Shown: one piece after another, positions 50,045-58,800 of the stretch
Position numbering within the stretch: the stretch's first letter is position 1
Layout: every line of letters begins with the position of its first letter
DNA from: Variovorax sp. PBS-H4
GTDB lineage: Bacteria > Pseudomonadota > Gammaproteobacteria > Burkholderiales > Burkholderiaceae_C
Direction of reading: 5' to 3'
DNA: 64,000 bases
NCBI RefSeq assembly: GCF_901827205.1
Contig: NZ_LR594675.1
Coordinates: forward strand, 3,038,001-3,102,000
Notes under the pieces: model-generated
What the model saw: only the letters and a program-made list of their open reading frames with translations
Databases searched by the model: none
Told to the model about the DNA's origin: nothing
Position numbers and translations under genes: made by a program

Positions 50045-50238
50045 AGGGCAGACCTCGGAAGGCCCTTCAGGAGTTCTCGAGCGTTGCTGCGGAGGCGGTC
50101 GGTCATGACGATCAACTCCTCGAGCTGAGAGGCAAGCAGTTCGCACGGTGCGTCGCATAGCCGCGGCGCAGTGATCTCGTCCCTGAAGACCTCGATGCGC
50201 TTCAGGATCCTCTCCTGGTTCAATGTGAAATGGGCCAT
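50041..50238 (-). CDS. Hypothetical phage protein (65 aa)
   Basis: A 65-residue, mostly helical protein (ILKRIEVFRDEITAPRL, LASQLEELIVMTDRLRSNAR). It starts at ATG 50238 with GGAGG a few bases upstream, eight bases after the SbcC-like gene ends. Function unknown. Confidence 0.5.
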   Translation of the reverse strand: MAHFTLNQERILKRIEVFRDEITAPRLCDAPCELLASQLEELIVMTDRLRSNARELLKGLPRSAL

Positions 50239-50246
50239 CACCCCTC

Positions 50247-52373
50247 CTAGATCGTGATCACGTTGTCGGCGACGGACTCGCTGATGTCCTCGTGGGTCAC
50301 CAGCAGGGTCTGCGGGAATCCGCAGGTCACCAGGAAACCGAGCATGAGCTCGGTGCGCTCCCCGTCCATGGCAGCCGCCGGCTCGTCGAGAACGAGGAAC
50401 GGCGCCGTGGGCAGGAAGGTGCGGGTCAGGGCCACGCGGATCGCCAGGCCCAGGATGTCGAGCGTGGACCCCGACAACGTCGTTGACGGGTGTCCATCGA
50501 CCTTGAACCCGTCGGTGTCCTTCGTGACGCTCGACTTCGAGCCGCGCATCTCCGAGAAGTACCTTCCGACGGCCGCCAGGACCAGGTTCCACAGCTTGTC
50601 GGCGATCACCGGGCGCGCGGCGCGCACGTCCTTCAGCAGCCGGTTGTTGAACGCCAGCTCGGTCAGCTCCTTGCGGCGCGCCGCGAGCGTGAGCTCGGCC
50701 ACCTCGGCGGCCTTGACGGCGCGCCCGTACGCCGCGATCGCGTCCTCCTTGCCGCGCACCTCGTTGTCGAGGTTGCGCTGGGCGTTGCGCTGCTCGGCCA
50801 CCAGATCGGGGCGCTTGGCCTGCGCGTCCATCAGCGCCTTCTGCGCCGGCACCGGGTCCACGGCCGGCAGGAGCGACAGCTTCCGGCGCAGCTCCTGGTG
50901 CTCGAGTTGCAGGGCATTCACCGTCTCTTCTGCGGAGATTCGACGGCCATTCGCCGCATCGTAGGCGCGCTGGGCGGCCTCGAAGGTGGCGATCTGCTTC
51001 TCGATCGCGTCGATCTCGGCCTCGACGTTGTCGGGGATCTCGCCGCCGACCCACTTCAGGGTGGGCGGCAGGAGGAGGTCGATGTCCAGGTAGCTCTCGA
51101 ACTTGGCAAAGGCGTTCAAGCGCGGGGTCGATTCCTTCTGGATGGCCTCGAGCTCCTGCAGGTATCGCGTCAGCCCCTGGTGCGTGGAGGCGAAGATCTC
51201 CTGCTGCTTGCGCGCCTCCGTCACCTCAGCCTGCAGCTGCGCGTTGCGCGCCGCCACTTCCGGAAGGTGGCTGATGTCCTGGCCGCAGGTCGAGCACGAT
51301 CCCGTCGAGATCTTCGACTCGGCCAGGTCGGCACGCGACTTGTTGGTGTCGCGATCCCTCTGCGCAGCGGTCACCTGACGGCGCGTCTGCGTGATCTCCT
51401 CCTGCAGCGCCTCGATCGTGCCCTCGAACCGATCGTCCTCGGGGCGGGACGGCTCGTCCAGGAACGGCTCCACGGCGGCGCGCGCCGCGCGCACCTTCCC
51501 CATGTCGGCCAGCTGGGCAATCCGCTCGCGCAGCGCCTTGACGTCGACAGGCTCCGGCGCCTTCACGGCCTGGGCTTCCACCTGCTGCTGGATCGCCCGG
51601 TTCAGGCGCGCCGTCGCCGCCTCGAGGGCCTTCTCGGCCGCGTCCCGGTCCTTGGCCCGGTCGGTCAGCCGGTGCGCCTCCTTGCGCAGCACCTCGACGG
51701 TTGTGTCGTGCACGTCCAGGGCCTTGGTGGCCAGCTCCAGATCAGCCTGGGCGTTGAAGATCCGTCGGTCGTGACCCTCGACGTCCACCGGCACCGCCGC
51801 GGCGCGCGCCTGCTCGAGCTGGATCTCGGCGTTGGAGATGGCCGCCTCGGCCACCTTCGGGCTGCCCAGCGTGAGGGTGCCTTCCATCTTCTCGATCAGG
51901 TTGTCGAGCTGGTCGAACTCGGCAAGCTGCTCGATCAGCTTCGTGGTCTCGGCCGGGCCCTTCTCGAGCGCGCCGCGGATCTCGTTCTGGTTGGCCAGCA
52001 TCAGCTTCGACGCCGCGCCGGCGTCAGCCTTCAACAGCTTGGAGACGAACGCCGTGCACTCGTTCTGGCCGGTGACGATGCCGCCGTCGTAGTTGATCTC
52101 GGCGCCGGACTTGCCGCGCTTGATCGTGTACACGACGCCATCGACCACGAACTCGAGCACCACCTTGAGGGTGTTGGTCGGCTCACCCCAGGTGACCAGC
52201 TCGTCGAGCGAGACGGGCATGGCCTTGGAGCCGAAGAGGGCGTAGCAGACCGCGCGGATCAGCGTCGACTTGCCGGCCTCGTTGCTGCCGCGCAGCGCGG
52301 AGATGCCGGCGTTGAAAACCACCTCCAGGTTGCGGTGGCGTTGGAAGTTGGTGAGGGTGATTTTGTTCAGCAT
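50247..52373 (-). CDS. SbcC/Rad50-like recombination nuclease ATPase (gp46-like)
   Basis: A 708-residue SMC-type ATPase. Walker A GSNEAGKST near residue 33, long coiled-coil arms with a zinc-hook CSTCG near 355, the ABC signature LSGSTLDILGLAIRV near 615 and Walker B FLVLDEPAAAMD near 645. Such subunits pair with an Mre11/SbcD nuclease to process DNA ends for recombination-dependent replication. The nuclease partner gene lies at 53.6-54.7 kb. The start overlaps the HNH gene by seven bases. It is shorter than E. coli SbcC (about 1050 residues), and nearer phage T4 gp46. Confidence 0.88.
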   Translation of the reverse strand: MLNKITLTNFQRHRNLEVVFNAGISALRGSNEAGKSTLIRAVCYALFGSKAMPVSLDELVTWGEPTNTLKVVLEFVVDGVVYTIKRGKSGAEINYDGGIVTGQNECTAFVSKLLKADAGAASKLMLANQNEIRGALEKGPAETTKLIEQLAEFDQLDNLIEKMEGTLTLGSPKVAEAAISNAEIQLEQARAAAVPVDVEGHDRRIFNAQADLELATKALDVHDTTVEVLRKEAHRLTDRAKDRDAAEKALEAATARLNRAIQQQVEAQAVKAPEPVDVKALRERIAQLADMGKVRAARAAVEPFLDEPSRPEDDRFEGTIEALQEEITQTRRQVTAAQRDRDTNKSRADLAESKISTGSCSTCGQDISHLPEVAARNAQLQAEVTEARKQQEIFASTHQGLTRYLQELEAIQKESTPRLNAFAKFESYLDIDLLLPPTLKWVGGEIPDNVEAEIDAIEKQIATFEAAQRAYDAANGRRISAEETVNALQLEHQELRRKLSLLPAVDPVPAQKALMDAQAKRPDLVAEQRNAQRNLDNEVRGKEDAIAAYGRAVKAAEVAELTLAARRKELTELAFNNRLLKDVRAARPVIADKLWNLVLAAVGRYFSEMRGSKSSVTKDTDGFKVDGHPSTTLSGSTLDILGLAIRVALTRTFLPTAPFLVLDEPAAAMDGERTELMLGFLVTCGFPQTLLVTHEDISESVADNVITI

Positions 52374-52894
52374 GCGAGTGCCCTTTGTTGTGTTCGCGCC
52401 AGCCACCGGGGCGGGCTATCCGGACGGGTCCATCCCCTGTGAGACAGGGACTTCCCACTGAGCAGTCGGCTCACCCCGGATGGCAGCAGGCCGTTCTCTC
52501 GGCAGAGAGCCAGGAGGCCCTCCGACCTAACGACGAGGCCCTGTGGTGACACCAGCTCGAATGAAACTGGGAACGGGCTCCGGCCATGCGTGTCCGCCAC
52601 CCAGGTATCGCGACTGGCCCAGAACAAGTTGCTGGTCCGGTTGTTGGTCAGGTCCCCGTCCTTGTGGGCGGGTACGGCGCCGTCGGGTTTGTATCCCTTG
52701 AAGGCCTCGCACACGATGGTTGCGACGCTCCTTGTCTGGTACACGCCCCCGCTGCACAGGGTCACCGTGGGAGTCTCCCCGGGCTTTTTGTTCAGGGACA
52801 GGGCCTTGCCGCGCTTGACCCCGAGCACTCGGCCCAGGTTCGATACTCGATACAGGCCCTCGTAGCCCTTGACGTCTTTCCAGATCTCTCTCAT
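52367..52894 (-). CDS. HNH homing endonuclease with NUMOD4 domain
   Basis: A 175-residue protein. EIWKDVKGYEGLYRVSNLGR is a NUMOD4 DNA-binding motif; AHKDGDLTNNRTSNLFWAS is the HNH core; a NUMOD1-like segment follows (VRSEGLLALCRENGLLPSGV, SRLLSGKSLSHRGWTRP). Such free-standing homing endonucleases cut a neighbouring gene in phages lacking them. It lies between the SbcC-like and thyX genes, overlapping both, so it has become part of the coding arrangement. Confidence 0.85.
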   Translation of the reverse strand: MREIWKDVKGYEGLYRVSNLGRVLGVKRGKALSLNKKPGETPTVTLCSGGVYQTRSVATIVCEAFKGYKPDGAVPAHKDGDLTNNRTSNLFWASRDTWVADTHGRSPFPVSFELVSPQGLVVRSEGLLALCRENGLLPSGVSRLLSGKSLSHRGWTRPDSPPRWLARTQQRALAC

Positions 52895-53616
52895 TGAGCC
52901 CCCAGGCGGTGCTTGCGAAGGGCCGCGACAGCGACCGGAACGATGGGCTCGATAAGCTCGAGCATGGCCTGCGCGTACACGCGGATCTCGTACTGCGAGT
53001 GCTCATGTAGGCGCAGCTTCAGGAAGTGAGCCAGGTTGTGAAGATCCACCGTGGCGAACATGTGGCTGTAGGTGTTGACGGGGAGCACGCCGCGGGCAAG
53101 CTCTCGGGGCACGCCCATACAGATCAGGTACTTGTAGCGATCAAACGCCTCTTCGCAGGACCGGCGAATGTTCTGCTGAGCAAGGAATGCCTCAGGGTGC
53201 TGCTCCGCCGTCCGCATCTGCTTGTTGCTGGTCGCCTGGGTCGTGATCTGGTTCAGCTCCGGCACGTAGAACTCCTCCGGAAGCTCGGCGTAGCGGGCCG
53301 AGATCTCGTTGAAGCTCCAGGTTCGGTGGCGGTGCCACTGGCGGAAGACGAAGATGGGCGCCTTCACCTCGAACGTGAAGCTGACGGCCTCCAGCGGCGA
53401 TGTGTGGTGGTTGCGCACCAGGTAGTCGATCAGCTTGGCGTCCTTGCCTTCGTCCTCGCCGGCGCGCCACTCGGCGTCGTAGCTGACGCGAGCGTTGCGC
53501 ACGATGGACAGGTCGCTTCCCATGTGCTCGACCAGGCGCACGAGGCCGTGGTCAAGCACGCGGCGCACGTCCTTCGGTTGGAGATCCATCTCCTCCGGTT
53601 TCATGATTCGGCTCAC
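52891..53616 (-). CDS. thyX: FAD-dependent thymidylate synthase ThyX
   Basis: A 241-residue enzyme with the ThyX signature RHRTWSFNEISARY (RHRx7S) near residue 95, and TSPLEAVSFTFEVKAPIFVF before it. ThyX methylates dUMP to dTMP using FAD, NADPH and methylenetetrahydrofolate. It supplies dTMP for phage replication, with the kinase and pyrophosphohydrolase genes further upstream. It overlaps the SbcD-like stop and HNH start by four bases each. Confidence 0.93.
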   Translation of the reverse strand: MSRIMKPEEMDLQPKDVRRVLDHGLVRLVEHMGSDLSIVRNARVSYDAEWRAGEDEGKDAKLIDYLVRNHHTSPLEAVSFTFEVKAPIFVFRQWHRHRTWSFNEISARYAELPEEFYVPELNQITTQATSNKQMRTAEQHPEAFLAQQNIRRSCEEAFDRYKYLICMGVPRELARGVLPVNTYSHMFATVDLHNLAHFLKLRLHEHSQYEIRVYAQAMLELIEPIVPVAVAALRKHRLGAQ

Positions 53617-54719
53617 GCTGCCACCTCCTCTTCTTCCTCTGCCTCAGCCGCCTGCGGCTCGACGTCGCGGCCGACCAGCTGCTTCACGACGCGCTGCTGC
53701 TCCGGGTCCAGGACCTCGAGCAGCAGGTCGATCACGTTCACGCTGCGCACGTCCTCGACACTGGCAGCGATGTCGCCCAGACCTTCTGCCTGCTCGACCT
53801 GCACGGCGTTGGTGATGACGAACGCCTCGCTCTTCGAGCGCAGGGTCGAGATCGCCTTGATCATCTCGGCGGCCTCTTCGCCCTTCGCGTTGCCGGCCAC
53901 GCGGATGAAGCCGCTCGGCTCGTGGATGAAGCCGGCGACGTCGCGCCAGTCGACCTCCTGGAAGTAGCCGACCTTGTCGTCGCGCGACCAGGTCTGGATG
54001 AACGACAGCTCACCGTCCTCGATCACCGCACAGCGCTTCGTGTCGTTGCCCAGGCAGTCCGCCACCGAAGTGGGGAACTGGTTGCCGACGATCACGACGC
54101 GGCCGCCCAGCAGGTCGCGCTGCTGGTGCTCGTGGCCAAGGATCATCGTGATGCCGCGATCCCGCAGCGCCTTGGCCTGCTTGCGCGACAGGTTCAAGCT
54201 GTGGTCCATCGCGCCGGCGAACTCGTTGTCAAAGTTGCAGTGCAGCAGGAGGAACTTCACACCTGTCGGAATGCGAGTCAGCTCCATGTCGAACATCTCC
54301 TGGTTCGCCACGTGGGGGATGATGTAGATGTCGGCTCCGAGCAGGCCGGCTCTGTCAAGCAGTTGGAACCGCCCCGGAAACTGGCCCTGGAGCAGCGCGC
54401 CCAGGAACGCGACGGTGCCCAGCTTGCTCGAGTCCTTGCTCAGGTCGTGGTTGCCCACCGCCCAGATGACGCGCGACTTCTGCTTGGCCTGCAGGTGCTC
54501 CACCACGGTGATGTAGATCTCGATCGCCTGCGCGAGCGGAATGTCGTAGACATCCGAGAGGTCGCCGTTGACGATCGTCGTGTCGCCGTCGTCGGCCTGG
54601 GCCAGCAGGTCGCGATGCTTCGTGTGGCCGTACTCGCGCAGGGCGTCGAGTGAGGAGAGGGTGGTGCCACCGGAGCGGTTCACGCCGAGGTGGAGGTCGT
54701 TGATGATGATGGTCTTCAT
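53613..54719 (-). CDS. SbcD/Mre11-like metallophosphatase nuclease (gp47-like)
   Basis: A 368-residue calcineurin-fold phosphoesterase. The metal-binding motifs are DLHLG near residue 10, NGDLSD near 51, GNHD near 90, LLHCN near 165 and GHEH near 197. It would be the nuclease partner of the SbcC-like ATPase. The tail is acidic (AEAEEEEEV). Its gene is separated from that of its partner by thyX and the HNH gene, an unusual split. ATG 54719 starts right after the zinc-protein gene (4-base overlap). Confidence 0.87.
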   Translation of the reverse strand: MKTIIINDLHLGVNRSGGTTLSSLDALREYGHTKHRDLLAQADDGDTTIVNGDLSDVYDIPLAQAIEIYITVVEHLQAKQKSRVIWAVGNHDLSKDSSKLGTVAFLGALLQGQFPGRFQLLDRAGLLGADIYIIPHVANQEMFDMELTRIPTGVKFLLLHCNFDNEFAGAMDHSLNLSRKQAKALRDRGITMILGHEHQQRDLLGGRVVIVGNQFPTSVADCLGNDTKRCAVIEDGELSFIQTWSRDDKVGYFQEVDWRDVAGFIHEPSGFIRVAGNAKGEEAAEMIKAISTLRSKSEAFVITNAVQVEQAEGLGDIAASVEDVRSVNVIDLLLEVLDPEQQRVVKQLVGRDVEPQAAEAEEEEEVAA

Positions 54720-54943
54720 TCGGGTTTTCTTTCTCTCGCCGCGGCGGCGATTCGTTTGGCTTGCGCAGCGCGCTCGGCTCGATCGCGATCGGCCAGCGCC
54801 TGGAGCTCGGCGCGCGGCAGGCGCCGCTTCGCCTGGCAGGCAGGGCACATGCCGCGCGTCGTGTTGGACCTGTGGTCGACGACGATGCGGAAGCCCTCGT
54901 CGACCACAAACCCGCGGTGGTACGGGCAATACCTCTCGGCCAT
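54716..54943 (-). CDS. Small zinc-ribbon-like phage protein
   Basis: A 75-residue protein with CPYH near residue 6 and CPAC near 33, probably four zinc ligands, followed by a charged helix with repeated Arg and Ala (RAERAAQAKRIAAAARERK). It may bind nucleic acid. ATG 54943 (or GTG 54946) lies at the preceding stop. Not assigned to a family. Confidence 0.55.
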   Translation of the reverse strand: MAERYCPYHRGFVVDEGFRIVVDHRSNTTRGMCPACQAKRRLPRAELQALADRDRAERAAQAKRIAAAARERKPE

Positions 54944-55437
54944 CACAGAGACCAGAGCAGCGGGTTGAGCGCGCGCAGGGCTTCGCCGGGCGTGTCGAAC
55001 GCCGGGAACTCGGCGATGTTCCAGCTGCCCTTGTCACCGTTGTCGCGCATCCAGAGCGCGTTGATGCAGCGCCACTTGTCGATCGTCTTGTGATGCACGA
55101 GGACGTGGCAGGTGCCGCCGCACTTCATGTGCTTGACCAGGCGGGGCATCTGAGACACCTTGGCTCGTTCAAGCCTGTAGTCGTGCTCCGTCTCCTTCAC
55201 CTCGAGCAGGCCGAAGAAGGCGAACACGCTGTTGGTAGGGAAGTAGAAGAACTCGAAGTCAGCCTTCGATGCCTTGATGATGCGGCCCGCCGCCTTGGTG
55301 TCGACCAGGCGGTTGAACTCGCGGTTGGCGTAGCCACTCGCCCACTGCGACAGGTACTTGGAGGCAGCGTTCTCGGCCTCTTTGCCCCGGTCAGCGAACT
55401 TGCTCTTCCGAAAGCTCGGGATTACTTTGTTGGTCAC
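54943..55437 (-). CDS. RecU-like PD-(D/E)XK nuclease
   Basis: A 164-residue protein with GTG start. N-terminal RGKEAENAASKYLSQWAS, then ASKADFEFFYF and FFGLLEVKETEHDYRLE (D...E-x-K) followed by SQMPRLVKHMKCGGTCHVLV. This pattern resembles the Holliday-junction resolvase RecU and related phage nucleases. With SbcCD-like proteins it would resolve recombination intermediates. No direct proof of activity is available from sequence alone. Confidence 0.68.
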   Translation of the reverse strand: MTNKVIPSFRKSKFADRGKEAENAASKYLSQWASGYANREFNRLVDTKAAGRIIKASKADFEFFYFPTNSVFAFFGLLEVKETEHDYRLERAKVSQMPRLVKHMKCGGTCHVLVHHKTIDKWRCINALWMRDNGDKGSWNIAEFPAFDTPGEALRALNPLLWSL

Positions 55438-55666
55438 GGATGCGCTCTCTTTGTTGTTTTTCTTTTTGGAGCTGGTCCTGTCGCGCCTTCACGCTCTCAG
55501 GAATCTGAGGCAGGTATCCCCAGGCGATGGCGCCCTCGTACCAGTGCCCCTTGTAGCCGGTTCCACCCGGCCCGACGACCCAGAGAGTCACCCCGCGCGG
55601 GGCGGGGTGGATCTCCGGATCGAAGCAGACGCTGACCGGCGCGGTCAGCACGTTGCGATCAGCCAT
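55391..55666 (-). CDS. Hypothetical phage protein (91 aa)
   Basis: A 91-residue protein. PRGVTLWVVGPGGTGYKGHW and GAIAWGYLPQIPESVKARQ resemble small conserved phage proteins of unknown role with a tryptophan- and glycine-rich fold. The C-terminal 30 residues are charged and overlap the RecU-like gene by 47 bases in another frame. ATG 55666 overlaps the gene before it by eight bases. Confidence 0.55.
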   Translation of the reverse strand: MADRNVLTAPVSVCFDPEIHPAPRGVTLWVVGPGGTGYKGHWYEGAIAWGYLPQIPESVKARQDQLQKEKQQRERIRDQQSNPELSEEQVR

Positions 55667-55817
55667 TGACGATCTCGTTCCAGCGGGTTGAGTCGCAGGG
55701 GATCACCTCGAAGTCGTCACTCATCCAGAGGTACTCCTCGAGGTCCTCGAAGTAGCACCACGTGTCGTCCGGCCAGAGGCAGATGTCCTCGTTTCGGATT
55801 GGGCGAATGTCGCTCAA
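55659..55817 (-). CDS. Small hypothetical phage protein with TTG start (52 aa)
   Basis: A 52-residue reading frame starting with TTG 55817 that overlaps the polymerase stop (TTGA). It has 11 Asp/Glu, four Trp and aromatic clusters (ICLWPDDTWCYFEDLEEYLW). The overlaps at both ends and lack of other content in the gap support it. Not recognised. Confidence 0.5.
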   Translation of the reverse strand: MSDIRPIRNEDICLWPDDTWCYFEDLEEYLWMSDDFEVIPCDSTRWNEIVNG

Positions 55818-58800
55818 GCTGCCACCTCCTCTTTGTCGAAGATCTCGGCCAGCGCGGCGCGGATCTTGGCCTCGTCGAACTCGTCACCGCACTCGATCTG
55901 GTGCTTGAAGTCAGGTCCGATCGAGATCGACGACACGACGGGGATCGTCATGCCGCCGTACGGCTGCGCCATGCAGGCGTGGAACTCGCGGATGAAGTTC
56001 ACCGCGTGATCCCTGTCAGCGGCATCGACGCTGGCCACGCACTCGTCGTGGATCGGCGCGATGAACTCCGCATCGTAGCGGCCTGTGAACAGACCCTGGT
56101 CCCACATCTCGCCCATGGACAGCTTCGACTGCTCGGCGCCGGAACCCTGGATCTCGAAGTTGGGGCCCTGGCGGCCGGCCTTCGATCGCTCCCAGTGGTT
56201 GTCGCTGCGCAGGACCTCTTCCAGGTGCCGGCGCGCGCCGAGCAGCGTGGATGCGTAGCCGATCTCCTCGACCTTCTTGCGAACCTCGTCCTTCCAGATC
56301 CCGATGCCCGGCATCGCGGCGTCCTTGGCGTCGATGAACTGCTGAGCGACCTCGTCCTCGACCTTCAACTTGATGGCAAGCGCAGGCGCCTGCATGTCGT
56401 AGTTGGTGCCGAAGTTCACGATCTTGGAGTCCTTGCGCAGCTCCTCTGCCTTGTCGGCGATGGCCTTGTCGTCGCTCTTTCGGCGCTGCACGAAGGTCTC
56501 GTAGCTCATCTCCCCGTCCCACAGCCACTTCGAAGACGCCGCGGCCGTCAGGCTGTGCACGTCCTTCTTGTTGTCGCCCACATAGCACGACGTCAGGTTC
56601 TCGTCCTTCGACAGGTGAGCCATCAAGCGCAGCTCCTGGCCGGAGAAGTCGCACGACACGACGACGGCCGTCGGCTTGTGCGGCTGGACGATGCCACGGA
56701 ACTCCGAGCCTTCGCCCAGCTTGGGCAGCTGCTGCAGGTTGGGGCCGCTGCTCGAATAGCGCCGCGTCACCGCCTGGCACTGGTTCATGTTCGAGTGGAT
56801 CCGGCCGGTGCGCCAGTGCGGGATCGCCTTGTAGGTCTTGTAGAAGAGGCTGCGGCGAGTCATCACCGATCGCACCGCCTGGTACGCCTTCAGCGCCTCG
56901 CGGTTCTCATCGGTCAGTGGGTCGCGGGCCAGCGAGAACTCGACCAGGTCGTCGTCCGTCGATGCCTTGGAGATCAGGATGTCCCGCTCCTCCTTCGTGA
57001 GGTCGGACATCGTCAGCTTGCCGTCCTTGATCAGGCGCAGCTTGCGGAACGCGGCGGCCATCTCGGGGATGTCGCGCTGCTTTTCGGTCAGCGCGTTGAA
57101 CCCCCGGGGAGTCATGCCCATCACGTTGTAGAACAGATTCTGCATCTGCTTGGGCGAGTTGAACTTGATCTGCGGCTCGCCGGTGAAGTGCTCGCGCACC
57201 AGCTGATTCACGCCCTCGACGTTGTCCGACTCGACGTAGTTGGCCAGCACCGAGGCGACGTCGTTGTCGGGGAACTGCTCGCGCAGGGCCGCCGCCATCG
57301 CGTTGTGCTTGCGCGCCCTCGTCGAGAACTCGCCGTCTGGCAGCAGGATGCCTGCAGCCAGCTTTACGTCGGACGGCTCAAGGCTTCCCTCGAACTCCGG
57401 GCACACGGTGCCTTCCCAGCCGTGCTTGAGCAGGAACGCGCGCAGCGTGGCCCAGCCCTGGGCGTAGCGCTCGTCGTCCTTGCGCTCCATCTCCTTGAGC
57501 TTAGCCATCGAGATCTTGACGCCCTGGAAGTTGGCCAGGCTGGTCAGGTACTGCGGGCGCTGCTCGACCTCGAGGTACACGTTCCAGGTGTTCTCGATCT
57601 CCATCACGAGCTGGAAGAAGGTGTGCAAGGCGGCCGTGCACATCGTGTCGTCGCAGCCGTAGCCCAGCACGTGCGCGGCGGTCAGCTCCTTCATCTTGTA
57701 CTGGCGCTCTTCCCAGTCCTCGGTCACCGCCGGCGTCACCACGATGTCCTTCAGCGGCTTGGCCTCGGTGCTCTTCGGGTTCGGCTTCGTCACCGCCGGC
57801 ACGATCTCGACCGGGTAGACGGACTTCACGCGCCCGCCGGTGAGCGTGCCGACCCGGCCCCTGCGGGTGGTCACTTCCTCGTAGGTGGTCTGCTTGTATC
57901 CGAGGTGCGTCGCGCTGCGCTCCTTCAGGCCGCGCGGAAGGTTCTCGTTCTGGTACGAGGCGCCGATCGCGGTGTCGATCGCGTTGGGCACGAAGCCGCC
58001 CCAGCCGTTGTCTTTCCAGGCCTGGCCGAAGTGGCGATACAGCACGCCGAATTCGAAGCTGCGGTTGTGGATCACCGTGTGCATCTTCTCGTGCGGGATC
58101 AGCTCGAGCACCTCGCGGAACTGGTCCAGCGTGATGTTGCGGTGCTCGTCGGTCTCCAGGTGGTCCACCGTCATGTAGATGGTGTGCTGGGTGTTCGGGC
58201 CGAAGGTGATCGAGCCGCCGGTGAGCTCGTGGCCCAGGGCGTCCAGACGGTCCTCGCCATCCTTCTCCAGCGCGCGATTCAGCGCCTCGACCCACTCGTC
58301 GGACTCGTCCGTCGAGGACGTCTCGATGTCCGCGGTGATGAACGGAGACTCGGCGAAGCGCGCGGCCAGCTTGGCTTTCACCTCTTCGTAGTTGCCGGCG
58401 TGCACCAGGGTGTTGGTCGCATACGAGCGGCGAAGCGCATCGACGCGGCGCTCCGGCGCGAGCGAGCTCCACACCTTCACCATGCCGGCCTGGATCTCGA
58501 GCGGCCCTTCAAGGGTGTTCACCTTGTCAACGTGCAGCTCGGCGCAGCGCCAGGACAGCGCGACCTGGTCCTTGCAGTCGATGACCTTCTGCAGGCCAGC
58601 GGCGAGCGCCTTGAGGTCCTTGCTGTGCTCCTTGGTCGCGCCAGGTGCCGCCGCAGCCTTGAGCAGGTCGTCGATGTCCTCGCGCAGGGAGGTCAGCTTG
58701 CCGGTCAGGATCAGGTCCTGCATCGATTCAAGGCACTCGACCCCGAAGATGCGGATCATGTCGACGAACTTGGTGTCGCCGAAGCCGGTGGCGCCGGGGA

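Noticed and set aside
50041..51054. Long minus-strand frame overlapping the SbcC-like gene and the small gene at 50041
   Set aside because: Only the last 65 codons, from ATG 50238, lie outside the SbcC-like gene and look real; the upstream part is an Arg/Gly-rich shadow.
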